From Erigeron canadensis (lineage: Eukaryota; Streptophyta; Magnoliopsida; Asterales; Asteraceae): 64,000 nucleotides of DNA. Positions 38,340-50,951 of this stretch are shown here, in pieces. The translations under genes and the position numbers were made by a program. How positions within the stretch are numbered: the first letter of the stretch is position 1; the number at the start of each line of letters is the position of its first letter. The notes beneath the pieces were generated by a model. That model saw only the letters and a program-made list of their open reading frames with translations. It made no database searches and was not told the DNA's origin. The stretch covers positions 40,031,633 through 40,095,632 of the forward strand of contig NC_057768.1 in the NCBI RefSeq assembly GCF_010389155.1. The letters run 5' to 3'.

Positions 38340-39885
38340 CCTTTTAATGAAGCAACAACAATTCTTGGGTATATATGTTATTTTGATACCATTGTCTTAG
38401 CTCATTTTTAGAAGATCATGTACAAAGTAAGTAGGACTTAAAGCTCTTTATTATGCAGAAAATGAAACAATGTAGCTGGCTAGTGAAGAAATGTCTAATT
38501 ACTTGAAACATCCACCGATCGTAGATGGTCAATGTGGGCCTGGTTTCATTTACCTGCCGAGACAACCGAACCTTACTTCTCATAGACAGATCCATGTGCA
38601 TATCACATGCTTAAGGTAAATAGGGTACTCTAGAACTTCATTGATGGCTACTTGAATACAGACACATGTGGATTGCGTTTGTTTGTTATGCTAATAGACA
38701 AGAATGAGGTGATGGTTCCTGGTGCTTTTATCGTGTCAATGTCAATTGTGTCTTCTACATTTCTTCACTTGAAATATATTTTTTAGGTGTGGTGTTTTAT
38801 CAGAAACAAAATATATTATTATATTTGACAGATGTCCATTGGGGTTTGAACACATTAGCTCCCACCAGGCATCAAGATTTATGTTATGGGGGGAAAAGAT
38901 TTGACTTATCTCTCTCAGGTGGTCGAATCTTGACAAATAAGCATTAAGGATTGTCTTCTGTGTGAAAAGATTTGACCTTTTTCCTCTCCAAGTATTCAAA
39001 TCATGTTATATTTGCTTTTGCTTATTACCCCAAAACAATTCCCATTGTCCTTGTCAAGTGTACCATTTCCATCTCCATCGCTTCTACTGGTTTACAGCTT
39101 TTGTTTCTCTTACATTTATGGTTTTGCCTTAGATAAATATATTGATAAATGTTCATCAGGGTCATTGTATTCATGGTCAAAAAGTTGACTCTTACTTCTC
39201 CAGGTTATCAAAGAAAGACATATATACCATACATGAAAAAAACAAAACAAAAAAAAAAAATACACACAAATGCTGAAAATTTATTGGGGATGATATGTCT
39301 GAGGCTGGAGAATGGAGAATGTCCCTACAGCATAGGGCTGATTAGAAACACATCACATGGTTGAAAATTAGGTTTGACTTTTGTCTCATTTGACTCTTGC
39401 TTCTTCTAACATTTCCTATAGATGCATGAGGATAAGGCATGGTCCTTTTTTGGACATAAAGGGAACAGTTACATATATGTTTAAGATTATGATAACCGTA
39501 ATCCGTAACCCTTGGGACTATGATTAGCACTTAGTAAAGTGTTGCACATTACGGCTGATTATTATTTGTACGGAGTGGTTTAATTTATGTATAATAGTCT
39601 TCTGCGTGTTAACCATAGTCATGGGCAAATGGTTGATAGACGTTGATGGAATTGACCAGGTCAACTAACAATTGTATATGCTGAACTTGTAGACTAATGT
39701 TTTAGAAATCAACGGTATGTTTGTAGTTGTACAATGCCATTATTAGGGGGACAAAGAGGGACTGAGATGTTCGACATTTAGTGAGAAGTATCATGTGAAC
39801 CAAAATTCCTCTCAATGTGTTGTAATAATTAGTTACAATGGATAACCGATATTTCAGATTTAAGTTAGCAGGAAAAAGAAAATAT
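38340..39885. other. Cyclophilin 3' UTR and intergenic
   Basis: No supported gene or delimited repeat after the 3' UTR. Confidence 0.4.
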
Positions 39886-40386
39886 TTACTTAGTTGTGGA
39901 TGATTTAAAAGGCCCATTTTTAAGATGCACCTCTTCCACTTTAGCCGTTGCTTTTCTTTTGTTATACGTCGGCGTGTCATGATTGTCGTAAATGGTGTGG
40001 GCAATGCAGCAACCATGTGCAGGTTTGACATGACAGTACAGACACGCGGATACGGCTAGATCTCCCATACCATTTGCTCTCAAGAGTATCTTGGCAACTA
40101 AAGTTCTATGACCATTTATTTTATCTGCTAGGGTCGAAAAGAGGACTCCCCCGAGTCTTTCTTATTCAAGAGCTGGCATCAATGTAGGGAGGGTCACAAT
40201 GTCTTTGACTTTCTCATTAGCAACCACAACATCCCGTATTTTCAGAAACGATTTCAATAGTTTCAAATCTCTGAGCCGCCATATCAACAACAATATTCTT
40301 AATTTCAATCACCACCTCCAATAAAATCCAAAAGAAGTAGTCGACTCTTCCTCTCAACCAATTGTCGGCAAAGAAGTTAGTGCTCT
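39886..40386 (-). pseudogene. Possible decayed gene fragment, unknown family
   Basis: Two minus-strand pieces look more protein-like than their surroundings. At 40162-40386 a frame reads VVIEIKNIVVDMAAQRFETI and, after a one-base shift, RDVVVANEKVKDIVTLPTLM before a stop. At 39886-40083 a frame reads CHVKPAHGCCIAHTIYDNHD in its middle. I do not recognise either. The frameshift argues for a broken gene; chance is possible. Confidence 0.3.
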
Positions 40387-40612
40387 AAGAACGTCGTGAA
40401 ACAATAATGATAAAATACTTTAATTCTGTAAAATTTGAGTCATATATAGCTAACGCGACCCACATTTGGAAAACTCCAAAAGGGCGAACTTTCAATATGT
40501 ATACGTATGAAAATTTTGTGACAATTTTCATAGTGAACTACCATGTTTGTTGTGTACAATTAACAGGAAACCAAAAACGAAAACGTCCAAAGCCTATAAC
40601 ATCGTAATGTGT

Positions 40613-40732
40613 GCATTTGTGTGTGTGTGCGCCCGCATGTATATACGCCGAGTGTAGGTATTTGCGCACACGCTAGGGGACGTGCACACACAAACATATG
40701 TGTACGCGCACATGTGTACGTATGTAACTAAT
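40613..40732. repeat. Alternating purine-pyrimidine tract
   Basis: GTGTGTGTGTGCGC-type and GTACGCGCACATGTGTACGT stretches dominate 120 bases. Such sequence is prone to left-handed (Z) DNA. Confidence 0.7.
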
Positions 40733-41170
40733 TTGGGGCTTCAAATCTTATAGTATAAGAATGTATATTAATTTATTTGAGACAATAAGTTAGTTATCTC
40801 GACTACTAGCTACAAACTTATGTCTCCAAGGAGAGTTGGTTAGTGTTTTGGGGTTCAGATCTTTACTAACTACCTAAATTTCAATTCTTCATGTTGCAAT
40901 GTTGGGGCCAACCTTCAGGCACGTAGTAATGTGGTATGGTTGGTTTCAAATAGAAAAATTCTATGAATATATAAATTGATAGATTTTAAAAAAGACATTG
41001 AATCAATATTATAATCATACATTGTCTTTTATAATAATAATGTGACTTGAAAAGCTGATTAACATTGCCATATCTTAATCATTGAAAGCGGATCGGAGGA
41101 TCTGAGCAAGTGCAGTAAGGATGATCGTACGTATAGCTAGGATCCTGATATTTTTTGTTTAATTTATGGT

Positions 41171-41345
41171 TGTACATATGGGATTAGGTTATTTCAACTT
41201 TATAGGTGAAGTTGGAATAATGATCATTTAAATATGAACTTTTTATCTTAACCATTAGATTTAATCTATTGGTTGAAGTTATTTTAACTTTATCTATGAA
41301 ATTGAAATAACTTTAAAGGATCTTAATCCATATGTATGGATGTAC
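41171..41345. mobile_element. Foldback MITE
   Basis: TGTACATATGGGATTA at the left is matched by the inverted right end (ACATATGGATTAAGATCC), and the arms share AGTTATTTCAAC-type sequence. About 175 bp; non-coding. Confidence 0.5.
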
Positions 41346-42268
41346 TTGATCAACATTTTTTCATTAAGAGTTTCCCAAATATAAAAAAGTAGGATATAAA
41401 ATGTAATATGTTAAATGTACAAGGTTGTTACAAAAACCCCAAGATGAAGTAAATCACAAGTACACAAAAGCCTTAAATTTTATAGTATAGTTTTTCGTTA
41501 TACGAGGCATATTATTGATCCCTATACTATAATTCATTTCTTCTAGCTAGTCATATATTTTAAAATGTTATAGAATTAATATTTGTGTTTACTATATAGT
41601 ATACACTTATATCATAACTAAGTTTAAATACATATTTATAAGATGAACATACCATGAAAATGATATAATGGTTGTTATCAGTTATCTGTTAATTTAAAGA
41701 TTTATATGTGGACCAAGACATGCCTATAGGCACATGAGAATCGAACATGGGTAGACACCCTAATTTAATGTGTTTTTGTTTGGTGCCCGAAATAGATCCA
41801 TGCATTCACTGTGGTCTAAATTGTATTCTATTGTACTCGTATATATTAGAGCTCAACTCAATAATAAAGAGACAACTTATTTACATATGTACCCCTACAC
41901 TTGGCATCTAGGGACTATTGGCCTCAAAATATAAAACCTAAAACATTATTGGATCCCCCATTCTGACAGCAATTACCATGTCCCAAAGTCGTTGAAGGTT
42001 AACACAATTATTATTAGCACAGTATATTTTAACGTCCTGTCAGAATGATTATTTTGGACCTTCTTATTTCCCAATAAGTATGAAGACCCGTGGGAGAGAG
42101 GTCGGATTTACGTCATGTGACGTCATCTAGCAAGGAGCCCTTTAAAAACAATGGAACGAGTCAACTATTTATAGGATGAACTTACGCCATGTGACAACTT
42201 AATTAATTAGGAGTGCTAAGTATGTTTAAAGTTGGATAAATATGTGCATATATATATATATATATTAC
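41346..42268. other. Intergenic, nothing recognised
   Basis: About 920 bases of AT-rich DNA without a supported feature. Confidence 0.4.
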
Positions 42269-42545
42269 TAGATGTGTACCCACGCGTTACGACGGCAATA
42301 ACAAATTACAATATGTTCTACGCTTACCATTTAATTCAAAGGCCATTTATAAACGAGGTTCATTGTACATGTGTGTGATGTACTTTTGGGGGTTGAAACT
42401 TTTTAAAGGTATTTTAGTCTAATTGTATATGTGATATATATATATATATATATAGATCAAAAAGAAAAAAGAGTAATATAGTTTTTTTAAGTTCTTAATT
42501 ACTTAAAGATGAGGATCTAGTTTGATTTATAAGAGAACGAGGGTC
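42269..42545 (-). mobile_element. Helitron-like element H10
   Basis: Left boundary CTAG (42269-42272) after A, then TGTGTACCCACGCGTTACGA. The next 170 bases align with H5 at 11471. The 5' end is not found; another Helitron-like piece begins at about 42546. Confidence 0.5.
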
Positions 42546-42808
42546 GTTGGTGTCCGCCCGTTGCGGCGGTTAAACGGCGATGATAATACAAAATAGTGGA
42601 GGAAGAATCGATATGCGTGTGTGTAAATAGAAATGAGAGAAAGAAGTGAATGTGTGTTAGATTTTGGCAGGGTGTTTGTCAGTTTGTGTTTAGAGATATA
42701 TAATTAGAGGTAATGTGTGAATTAGGGCAATATGAAAATATTGAAAAGATTGTTGAATTTCTTAAAATATGGAGTCCAATATGTTTTATAAAGGATTATA
42801 GATATAGA
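42546..42808 (-). mobile_element. Helitron-like element H18
   Basis: Begins TCGTTGGTGTCCGCCCGTTG and ends ATTATAGATATAGATA (the reverse of a TCTATATC start). It has the hairpin-like GCCGCAACGGGCGG on the minus strand. Abuts H10. Confidence 0.4.
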
Positions 42809-42826
42809 TATGTGTAAAGTGAATTT

Positions 42827-42993
42827 AAAGTTGTCTGACACCTAAGCTTAAGTGTGAAACCCTCACATACTAATATTTTACGAGAAACATTTTTTTTATT
42901 AATAAATAAATGATTGGGCCCCTATGAATTTTATGATTTAAAAAATTAGTATGTTAATATTTCACACCTAAGCTTAGATACCTGACAGCCTTA
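42827..42993. mobile_element. Foldback MITE, family A copy 2
   Basis: Ends AAGTTGTCTGACACCTAAGC and, inverted, AAGGCTGTCAGGTATCTAAG. Best preserved of the three copies (others at 343-501 and 4265-4418). Confidence 0.65.
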
Positions 42994-42997
42994 TATT

Positions 42998-44198
42998 ATC
43001 ATCCCCGTAATATATATGCTTAAAGTTGGATGAATATGTACGTAAAGTGTGTGTAAACTACGTAGGCCGCCTTCTTCAAAAGGATAGCGCGGAAACTCAG
43101 CCATATCGACACTTCAGACGGTGTGGATGGCAACTTGTAGAGAACTTAGGTGCTTCTTTTGGGAGGATATATATCTCACTCAATAATATTCTAAACATTT
43201 TGACAGCTTAAAGTTAATTTGTTGCACGCAAATGTACGTGTCTCCAAATTAACAACGTACGTATATTTGTTTTTAATAAGAAATTAGTGAGATAACTAGC
43301 TAGTATATTTGTTTTTAGTAATTAGAAATTTGGTCTCAACAACTAACATTCTTTTTATATATATTTTAAAGAAAAAAACATTTTGCTCACAGTTAAATTA
43401 AAAGCTAAAACATCAAACTTTCAAGGTTTCGTGGTTGGTAGATAACTAGAATTTAAATAAGGGGAAAAGAGTGGATTAAGAAGATTTGTAGGGTTTTAGC
43501 TAGCCACATGCACACCTAGATTCAAATTTAGGAAACTACACATATTTGTAGTAGTATCTATTCCAGGATGTGCTAACACATGCATATACATGGCTAGGGT
43601 GTGACGAGACCCTCCCCCATCAAATCAATTAAGATTAATTGTCACGTTGCCATTAGATGTAAAAATAATGAGTATATTGCTATGTCTGATTATTGGCTTG
43701 GTATTTTTAAAATAAATATATTATCAAGATATATGGGATAATTAATTCAATTCCAAGCTAGACTCTCACAAACGTACACAAAATTAATTAAGCTTCGATT
43801 TTTCTAATTTAGTTTGAAAAGCACAAAAATTTGATTTGATATATATAGATCATCCTTTATATATAATCCGTTTGTAGTAATTAAAGTAACCTTAATTAAA
43901 AAAAAGAGCTAGATACAGGACTTTAGTTTTCTCTGGTTAATTTAAAGTCGAGCAAAGCAACAAGCTAGATGTAATGTAACATGGGAGAGTTGTGCGATTT
44001 CTCGATCGTACGTACTCTTATCTTGGACCATATCTAGCATCTTGCTACTACGTACGTCGATCGATATTCATATAAGTAATCTACATATTCTCTATATATA
44101 AAAAACAAGAAATTAAGTTATTGTGATTTCAAGCTATAAGCATGCATGTTTCAAATTAAGTTAATGTGATTTCAAGCTATAAACATGCATATTCTCTA
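42998..44198. other. Intergenic, nothing recognised
   Basis: Includes a short open frame at 43026-43211 with ordinary codon use but no recognisable family. A 42-bp tandem duplication lies at 44112-44192 (TGATTTCAAGCTATAA core). Confidence 0.4.
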
Positions 44199-44226
44199 CT
44201 AGGTGATACTCGTGCGTTGCACCGGG
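44199..44226 (-). mobile_element. Helitron-like 3' terminus H11
   Basis: CTAG (44199-44202) after A, followed by GTGATACTCGTGCGTTGCAC. On the minus strand this is a hairpin region then CTAG and T. The other end was not located. Confidence 0.4.
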
Positions 44227-44437
44227 CTTTTCTATTTTCTTCACAATTCATCGTAAATAACATGTAATTAAAAGATCTTATAACTTCAAATGAATAATCA
44301 TATATGATAAAATAAATGATCATATACATTCAATAATAAAATGTTTTTAAAAAGCTGAAGTTAATTAGTATGTATTACAAAGAAAAAGTTATAAAATTGA
44401 TTGGATTTAAAGAACAATTAATATAAGGGGGAAGCAT

Positions 44438-44632
44438 ATGTTTATCGGGCTGTACATTTTGTTGGGTACTGTAGGGTTATATTCAGGGGTAGTCATGTAT
44501 ATTTATAGAATATGAAGGTTGATTTGGTAACTTTATGTTCACCGGGCTGTATATTTTGTTGGGTACTGCAGGGTTATATTCGGTGGGTAGTCATATATAT
44601 TTATAAAACATGAAGGTTGATTTTGTAACTTT
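44438..44632 (+). repeat. 97-bp direct tandem duplication
   Basis: Two adjacent units starting near 44438 and 44535 share CGGGCTGTA, ATTTTGTTGGGTACTG and GAAGGTTGATTT stretches with few differences. Confidence 0.85.
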
Positions 44633-47055
44633 ATGTTTAATTTTTGTATATGCAATACCTAATGTAGGTACAATTGTGCAGTACCTAATATTTTCCCTTA
44701 ATATAAACAAAAAAAGAGTTATAGATGACTTAAAAATCAAAACATTCGATCCTTTTTTACTTTTGACTTTTAAAAGAACAACATTCAACTGGCTGGGCAT
44801 GATCAAAAATTGGATTGTTCATTTATATCATAATAATTATAATTAAAAATAAAGTGAAGAAAAAGATAAAAATAATCATAAATGGATTAAAGCAATTATA
44901 AATGAATTTAAAACCACTCTTGAGATCGATTTGGGAGATGGACAGAGGTCATGTGTTCTTTAGTATGCACTTTCTATCTAGTATATTTTGACTTTAAAGA
45001 TATATATGTATAATAATATGTACATATTTTATAGGGTTATATATATCTAGAGATGTATGTACATTTTTTTAATTATGTGAAATAAACTTTCATCCGGTTT
45101 ATTGTATGTAATTAACCTCTAAATTTGAACAATTTGTGTAAGAAATTAGTTGGATGCTGACGTGGTACCACCTGACTTCAATCTGAGACGTGACACAATG
45201 AGTGTCCTCAGCATCAGCATTAGCTCGTTGCTTACAAAGTTAATTACATACACTAAACCAGATGAAATTTTTTTACATGTGTCAAATTCTTATGTATTTC
45301 CCATTTAATTTTTCTATTATTTATACTCCACTCCATCCAATGTAATTCCTAATCACTATTAGTTAGCAACAAATAAATGTTAAATAATATAGTTGATATG
45401 ACATACTGTATTTGTTTAGTTGTCATTTTTTTCTATTTTTGTTAAATGTATATAAACGTATTATTTTATTTTATAATTATTTTTATTATTATATTTAATT
45501 AGTATTAATTTTATGTTGTTACTTTTACTGTTGTTCTTATTACTATTATTATTACTTTCACATAATAATTGTTATAATTAAATATTATGTTTATTTAGTC
45601 ATGTTTTAACATGTTTAACATATATCACATATTCATAAGCTATAATTTTATTATTTGTATCAATCGTAAACTTATAATTTTTAAAATATCATAAATTAAA
45701 AATAATAGTGTATCTATCATAAATGATTCTAGGCCAAAGAAAAAGTTAGCTTTTCCTAAAGATACATATTATTACCCATCAAAAAAGCTTACAGACGTAG
45801 ACCATCTCCTAATAGGCTAGGAAACCACCCGATATTAGACATAATGTATTCAGGCATAACGACCTTGGTGATGGGAGTTGTGACCATGGTACGTATGACA
45901 TACATGCCGCAAAGCTAACAAATTCCACATTCTACTTTAGTGGCATTCATGAAGATGATGATGATATGAGAAAAAACCAAAAGCGGTATCACAAAGGTGC
46001 AAGCACTATGTGACTCTACTGGTGAGTGGTGGCATCACCCGTGTTTTTGTACAAACACTATCTAGGTGAAACTTGTGCATTGTACGACCTATTTTGTTTC
46101 TTAGTAAATTCAACACAATAACATGCAACAAAAAGGATGTTGTACCCGTTCGTTGGACGGACTCGTTAATACTAAATATTACCCATTAGTACTATTCTTA
46201 TTACTTTTTACTATTAAATATCGTGTTGTAATGAAATTGAGAAAATGAACGTAAAACAATAACGACAACATTGGGTTAAAATATAGTTTATCTTTATCAA
46301 ACTTAAAAATGTGTTAATTTTAGTGAAGTTAAGTATGATTAAACAAATAACGATGATAATAGATATACGTGGGGTTACTAATAATATTTTTAACTATTAC
46401 CTAACTTATTATAAATAAATTAAGATGATTATATATAACATAATCAATAACCTGCATAAATATAAATTGTTTATATGACAAGAAATAATATATTTTAAAT
46501 AACAATAGCAAAATAACGACAACTACTATACGAAACCAATAAATTTATGGAAAAAAAAAAAGATGCACAATATCGGGGGAAAAAAAGAAAAAACAAACTA
46601 TTATAGTAGTATTAACTATGAGATGATCTAGTAAATATTTTGATGGTTAAAAATGACACTTTTTGATAGTAAAAGTAAAATTACATCTAATATATAATTT
46701 GATATTCAAACCATCTAAGCTCATAGGTTTACAAATTATTGCAAAAATATATAATGCGGAATAACGGAAATGATGTGAACTAATATATAAAATTTAGTTG
46801 ATGATAGCTACAATCTAATAAATCAAAATAAATATAAGAAAATTATGTGTAATAATTTTTATATATGTTAAGAAAAATCAATGTTTCATAAAAAGAAAAA
46901 AAGTTCAAGTGAGAAAGCAATTAATTAGTAGTATAATCAAGAAAGAGATGAAAAATTAACAAATGATACTGTACATGTTTTGGAAAACAAAATGCAAAAG
47001 ACAACTGATATGATATATATATTATAAATAGAAATTTATCAACATAAAACAATAG
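44633..47055. other. AT-rich intergenic, nothing supported
   Basis: About 2.4 kb. A hairpin-like CCCGTTCGTTGGACGG near 46147 resembles the family B end but nothing else could be delimited. Confidence 0.4.
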
Positions 47056-47125
47056 AGCAATTGGCTAGAGCTCTCTCCCATGAAACAATAGGTCACGCGT
47101 TCGACTCCCAGCACAGACAGCTTAA
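47056..47125 (+). repeat. tRNA-like SINE head or tRNA relic
   Basis: ATTGGCTAGAGC (A-box-like) and GCGTTCGACTCCC (B box) are spaced as in a tRNA. The arms do not form a full cloverleaf, so a functional tRNA is unlikely. Confidence 0.45.
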
Positions 47126-47278
47126 TTTTTTATGATTAACACTAATACTTAGGTGGAAGGTGACGTGGAATCTGATGTGGCGAGTGGAATAATATGGTGA
47201 TGACACATCATAAAATGCTGACATGGCAGGCTCAGAGAGTGCCACGTGAGCACTTTCTGATAGCCTTTTATATATCTA

Positions 47279-48204
47279 CTAGAATTTTTTTACCCGCACG
47301 ATGTGCGGCTGCTTTAAAAAGGTGCTCAATAAAGTGAGATTTGAGTTAAACTTGCTTAAAAAAACATTTAATGAAACGCTTAATATGAACAAATGAGTTA
47401 GTGGAATGGATCAATAATGATCGTAAAAAAAAACGTATGGACGAACAATCTATTTAGTTTCAGTTAATTAAATTAGCAATAACGTATTCATTATCCAATC
47501 ATTAAACTAATTGTTATATACACTTGTTTTGAACTAACTCTTCGTCTATCATCATAATATTTTTCTTATCATCACAATGAAAAATTGTATTGTTAAAAAA
47601 CAAAAGAAAAAAGAGATTATATTAACCATTATCATAAAATTCAAAAAAAGATAAAAGAATTAAACCAAAAGTTGTACATAATTTTCATAGTGATATGAAC
47701 GAAAGAATTAACATAACTCTTTCAGAAAGTTATGATATTATACAAAGATCTTAACTCATATAAGATGAATATAATTTAGTGGTGATAAAAAGCTTATAAA
47801 CTTTAAATATTGCCACTAATGATTAATGCGATGAGAGTTACAACTAACCAACGGCCTGAACAAACTTTCATAAAATCACCATAAAAAAACGAAAGGAACC
47901 TCATATAAATGTTGAATAAAAAAGATAATGAAATATCATTAGGTATAGACGTGATTTTTTAAACTAAAGAGAATATATCATTTTATCTAAAGAGAAGATC
48001 TTAGATTCTTACAATATATATATTTATTTATTTTAACATATATACGTTCATTTGTTTTTTAAATATATAACTTATTTAAAGAAAAATATGGAGTTGACAC
48101 ATAGGATAAAATCTTATGTGGCAATTTTTCAAATTAGTTTTAGATTGCATGAGGGCTTTAAAATGTTTGGTTAACTATTGTTTTATAACAGTTATAGATA
48201 TAGA
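47279..48204 (-). mobile_element. Helitron-like element H12
   Basis: On the minus strand it starts TCTATATCTATAACTG and ends with the hairpin CCGCAC-ATC-GTGCGG (47294-47308) shortly before CTAG (47279-47282). A (47278) and T (48205) flank it. 926 bp, AT-rich, no Rep/helicase gene. Confidence 0.7.
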
Positions 48205-48214
48205 TTTATTTTAC

Positions 48215-48379
48215 GAGTTGTGCTTATATAACACTTGATATAACATATATGAATTGATTGAGTTTTAAATGTATTTTTCATTGATATAACTTTTATATAT
48301 ATAACACAAGCAAAGATATTTACGGTTAAAGTCGGAAAAAAAAATTTAACAAATCAAAATAGGACAGACGGGTTGAGCT
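48215..48379. mobile_element. Stowaway-type MITE, copy 2 (partial)
   Basis: In reverse complement it follows copy 1 (28197-28448) over more than 120 bases, including CCGTAAATAT, GTTATATCAATGAAAA and the GTCC-containing end. One end is missing. Confidence 0.65.
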
Positions 48380-48662
48380 GATAAAATTCCCTAAACTTCG
48401 CATTGTTTTGTACTCGTATTTGTGAAAATATTAAATTAGGAAAAAAGAAATATCTTATTTTTAAAAATTAATTTTTTTTTAAGCCTTAAAGATCATAATG
48501 CATATGTAAGGAGGCCCCTCTCCCTCCCCTTTGATATCTTCCTGTTTAAAAGCCAACCTAAGTTCACATCTTTCTTCCCATGCAAACTTTGTCATCAACT
48601 TTTGACCTCTACATTAATCCTCTTAATCTATCGTTGAACTCTTTCTTTGTGACCGATCGATA
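48380..48662 (+). other. Upstream region of the PRE-type gene
   Basis: Promoter and 5' UTR of the HLH gene. A pyrimidine-rich stretch CCCCTCTCCCTCCCCTTT at about 48514 precedes the transcript. Confidence 0.4.
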
Positions 48663-50665
48663 ATGTCTAGCAGAAGATCTCGCTCTCGGCAAGCTGGCAC
48701 GTCGACGATTAACGACGCCCAAATGGCTGATCTAGTTTCCAAGTTACAACAACTTATTCCTCATGACATTAATCAAACTAAGAGTTCCAAGGTAACTTAT
48801 CTCTTAATTATTGATCACCTTTCTTAATATATATAGACCTACTATACATTTTGAGGTTTATATGCTGCAAGTGATGCCATCAAACCAAAATTAATTCCAA
48901 CTATAAAGTATTTAAAAAAAAAAAACATAGCCAATAATTGGGCCTGCCAAGTAGTGTTACACTAATTACTAAATTACTACCTTCAACTAATTTGAAGTTG
49001 ATTAACTTGGCCATAGGTTCTTGTGTGGTTTTCCTTGCCTTTAGGTAGATAAGTAGTGTGATACGGTTCACATTTCACACAACACACATCACACAAACAC
49101 ATTATTTGCATTAAATAAATTCTTGTGGTGCGCACCTAACGCAAGTAGCTAGTAGTTTACTTCCTGTTGGGGTGCATGTGACTGTGTTGGACTCATTCAA
49201 CCATATACAATATGTGTATGTTTAAACTTCAAAGATACTAGCTATGTGGATTCTCTGTCACAACAGTTAGTTTTAATGAAACAAATATATTTTCATCAAA
49301 AGGTATCTTTTACAGTGTTACGTACGTTATAATATACATGGAAAACTGAGGATGGTATTATTTCGTACTTAAATCGGATGAAATACACCCACACATCTTA
49401 AATTTTTAATATATCTTGTCCAAGAAAACAAAAGTCACGTACATGTTGTTTGAGAACCATTAAATTAAATATTACTCCATAAAATAATTTGGGGAGGATT
49501 TCACCCAATTTAATTGTGTAACACCATCACATTCACTTCCTGTTATAATATTATATCTTTATATATACTAAAAGTCAATTGATCAAACCCCAATGGACCA
49601 ATCACAACCTTCGCTTTTTCTAAATTATCAAATTAAGCATATGACTTAATTCAATTTATTAAAATTAAGTTTTGTTATTTATACTACTACTACGTAATAA
49701 AGAAAATATACCCCGGTGAAAGTTACATAGAGAGAATTGTCTAAAATACCGCTCCCCATAAAAAAACTCAACTATTTCCATTTGCAGTCATTCACACACA
49801 CGCTCTCAATATCTATTGCTCTTTCTTTCATATCCAATCATTAATGGTATCATATCCGCTGTAACACGCGATTACCATACTAGTATATATATATATATAT
49901 AATAAAATGATATTACAAAAATGTTCTTATTAGTGTAGTATATGTGATTTGGCCGAATTGATCTATTTTTATTTTAATTGGTACTTAATAATTTTATATA
50001 GTGTATACATATATATATGTTTCACTTTGAGTATATTCGTACTAATAATAAATAGTATAGTGAGTTATGAGTAATAAAGATAAAATTGTACATTTGGTCG
50101 TTTTGTCGTAAGTCGTAACAAATTAAGTTAGGTGAAAGTTGAAAGTACGTATCATCGTCATTTTGTGATAAAGAGCAAATATATGGCTAATATATATCTA
50201 TATTTTTTTATAATCCCTTATAAAGATAATTGGGATTAAGAGATTATGCATATTTTTTTCTTTCTAAAATACTCCTACTTAAACATAAAATCCTTATATA
50301 CCATCATTTGTCTCATTCTATCTAATAATCATTGCACACTCTCATCGACCTTCTATCACCATCCGCCGCCACCCTCCTTCTCCACCACCTCCCTCGATCT
50401 CCACCACTGCCTCCCTTTTATAATGTTGTTCTTACCTTCTAGCCGTCGCAACGCACGGACACTATGTTACGTATTTTAATTAGACTTTATTTTTGGTTTC
50501 TTTGCCTAGCTAATTAAAGTCATATTAAGATATAACGTAATTTATATCTATACTACATAATAAAAAGAATAGTCTGCATGTTAAAAGTTATATAGAAAAA
50601 ATGTCTAAATTACCCTCCACTCCCCTTTTCATTTGTAGTAATTCACACATACGCAACTCTCTCTT

Positions 50666-50703
<38 letters not shown>

Positions 50704-50951
50704 CATTTACAGCATGTTAATGGTATCCGCTGCAATGCACGAGTATATATCATGCTAATGCGTAATAATTAAAATATATTCTTAATTCTTGTGTGTAGGT
50801 TTCAGCTTCAAAGGTGTTGCAGGAGACATGCAATTATATTAGAAGCCTGCACAGAGAAGTCGAGGACTTAAGTGAAAAGTTATCAGAGCTTTTGGACTCC
50901 ACAGACACCAACAGTGCTCAAGCAGCCATTATTAGGAGCTTACTTATGTGA
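48663..50951 (+). CDS. PRE/ILI-type atypical (non-DNA-binding) bHLH protein
   Basis: PRE (PACLOBUTRAZOL RESISTANCE, also ILI/KIDARI) proteins are small HLH factors that bind and block inhibitory bHLH proteins such as IBH1/HFR1 types, promoting cell elongation downstream of gibberellin, brassinosteroid and light. Two exons, 48663-48791 and 50799-50951, give 93 aa, the typical length. It begins [12 protein letters not shown], helix 1 is [15 protein letters not shown], the loop spans the splice site (SSK/VSASK), and helix 2 is [20 protein letters not shown]. It ends in AAIIRSLLM, the hallmark of the family. The basic region lacks the Glu needed for E-box contact. The 2-kb intron carries three Helitron-like insertions. 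Confidence 0.95.
49680..49883 (+). mobile_element. Helitron-like element H13 in the PRE intron
   Basis: Ends CCGCTGTAACACGCG, then ATTACCATA and CTAG (49880-49883) before T. Aligns with H15 at 50547-50758 along its length (GTAATAAAG start, CATTTGCAGTCATTCACACA, TTAATGGTATC). Confidence 0.6.
50196..50470 (+). mobile_element. Helitron-like fragment H14 in the PRE intron
   Basis: Starts near TCTATATTTTTTTATAATCC, has a CCACCACC-rich 3' half and GCCGTCGCAACGCACGGAC near the end. The terminal CTRR is unclear. Confidence 0.4.
50547..50758 (+). mobile_element. Helitron-like element H15 in the PRE intron
   Basis: Starts TCTATACTACATAATAAAAA after A (50546) and ends CCGCTGCAATGCACGAG, then TATATATCATG and CTAA (50755-50758) before T. 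Contains a (CT)n run at 50671-50702. 212 bp. Confidence 0.7.
50671..50702. repeat. (CT)n microsatellite
   Basis: About 15 CT units inside H15. Confidence 0.95.

Noticed and set aside
43026..43211. Small frame with fairly normal codon use, containing AGGATAGCGC reminiscent of miR390
   Set aside because: The full 21-nt miRNA and its hairpin partner are absent, and the peptide matches no family I know.
43990..44075. miRNA-like hairpin with GATCGTACGTAC and its inverse
   Set aside because: Arms are short, loop is long, and no known mature miRNA is visible.
47056..47125. Functional tRNA gene
   Set aside because: A and B boxes are present but no full acceptor and anticodon stems can be drawn.
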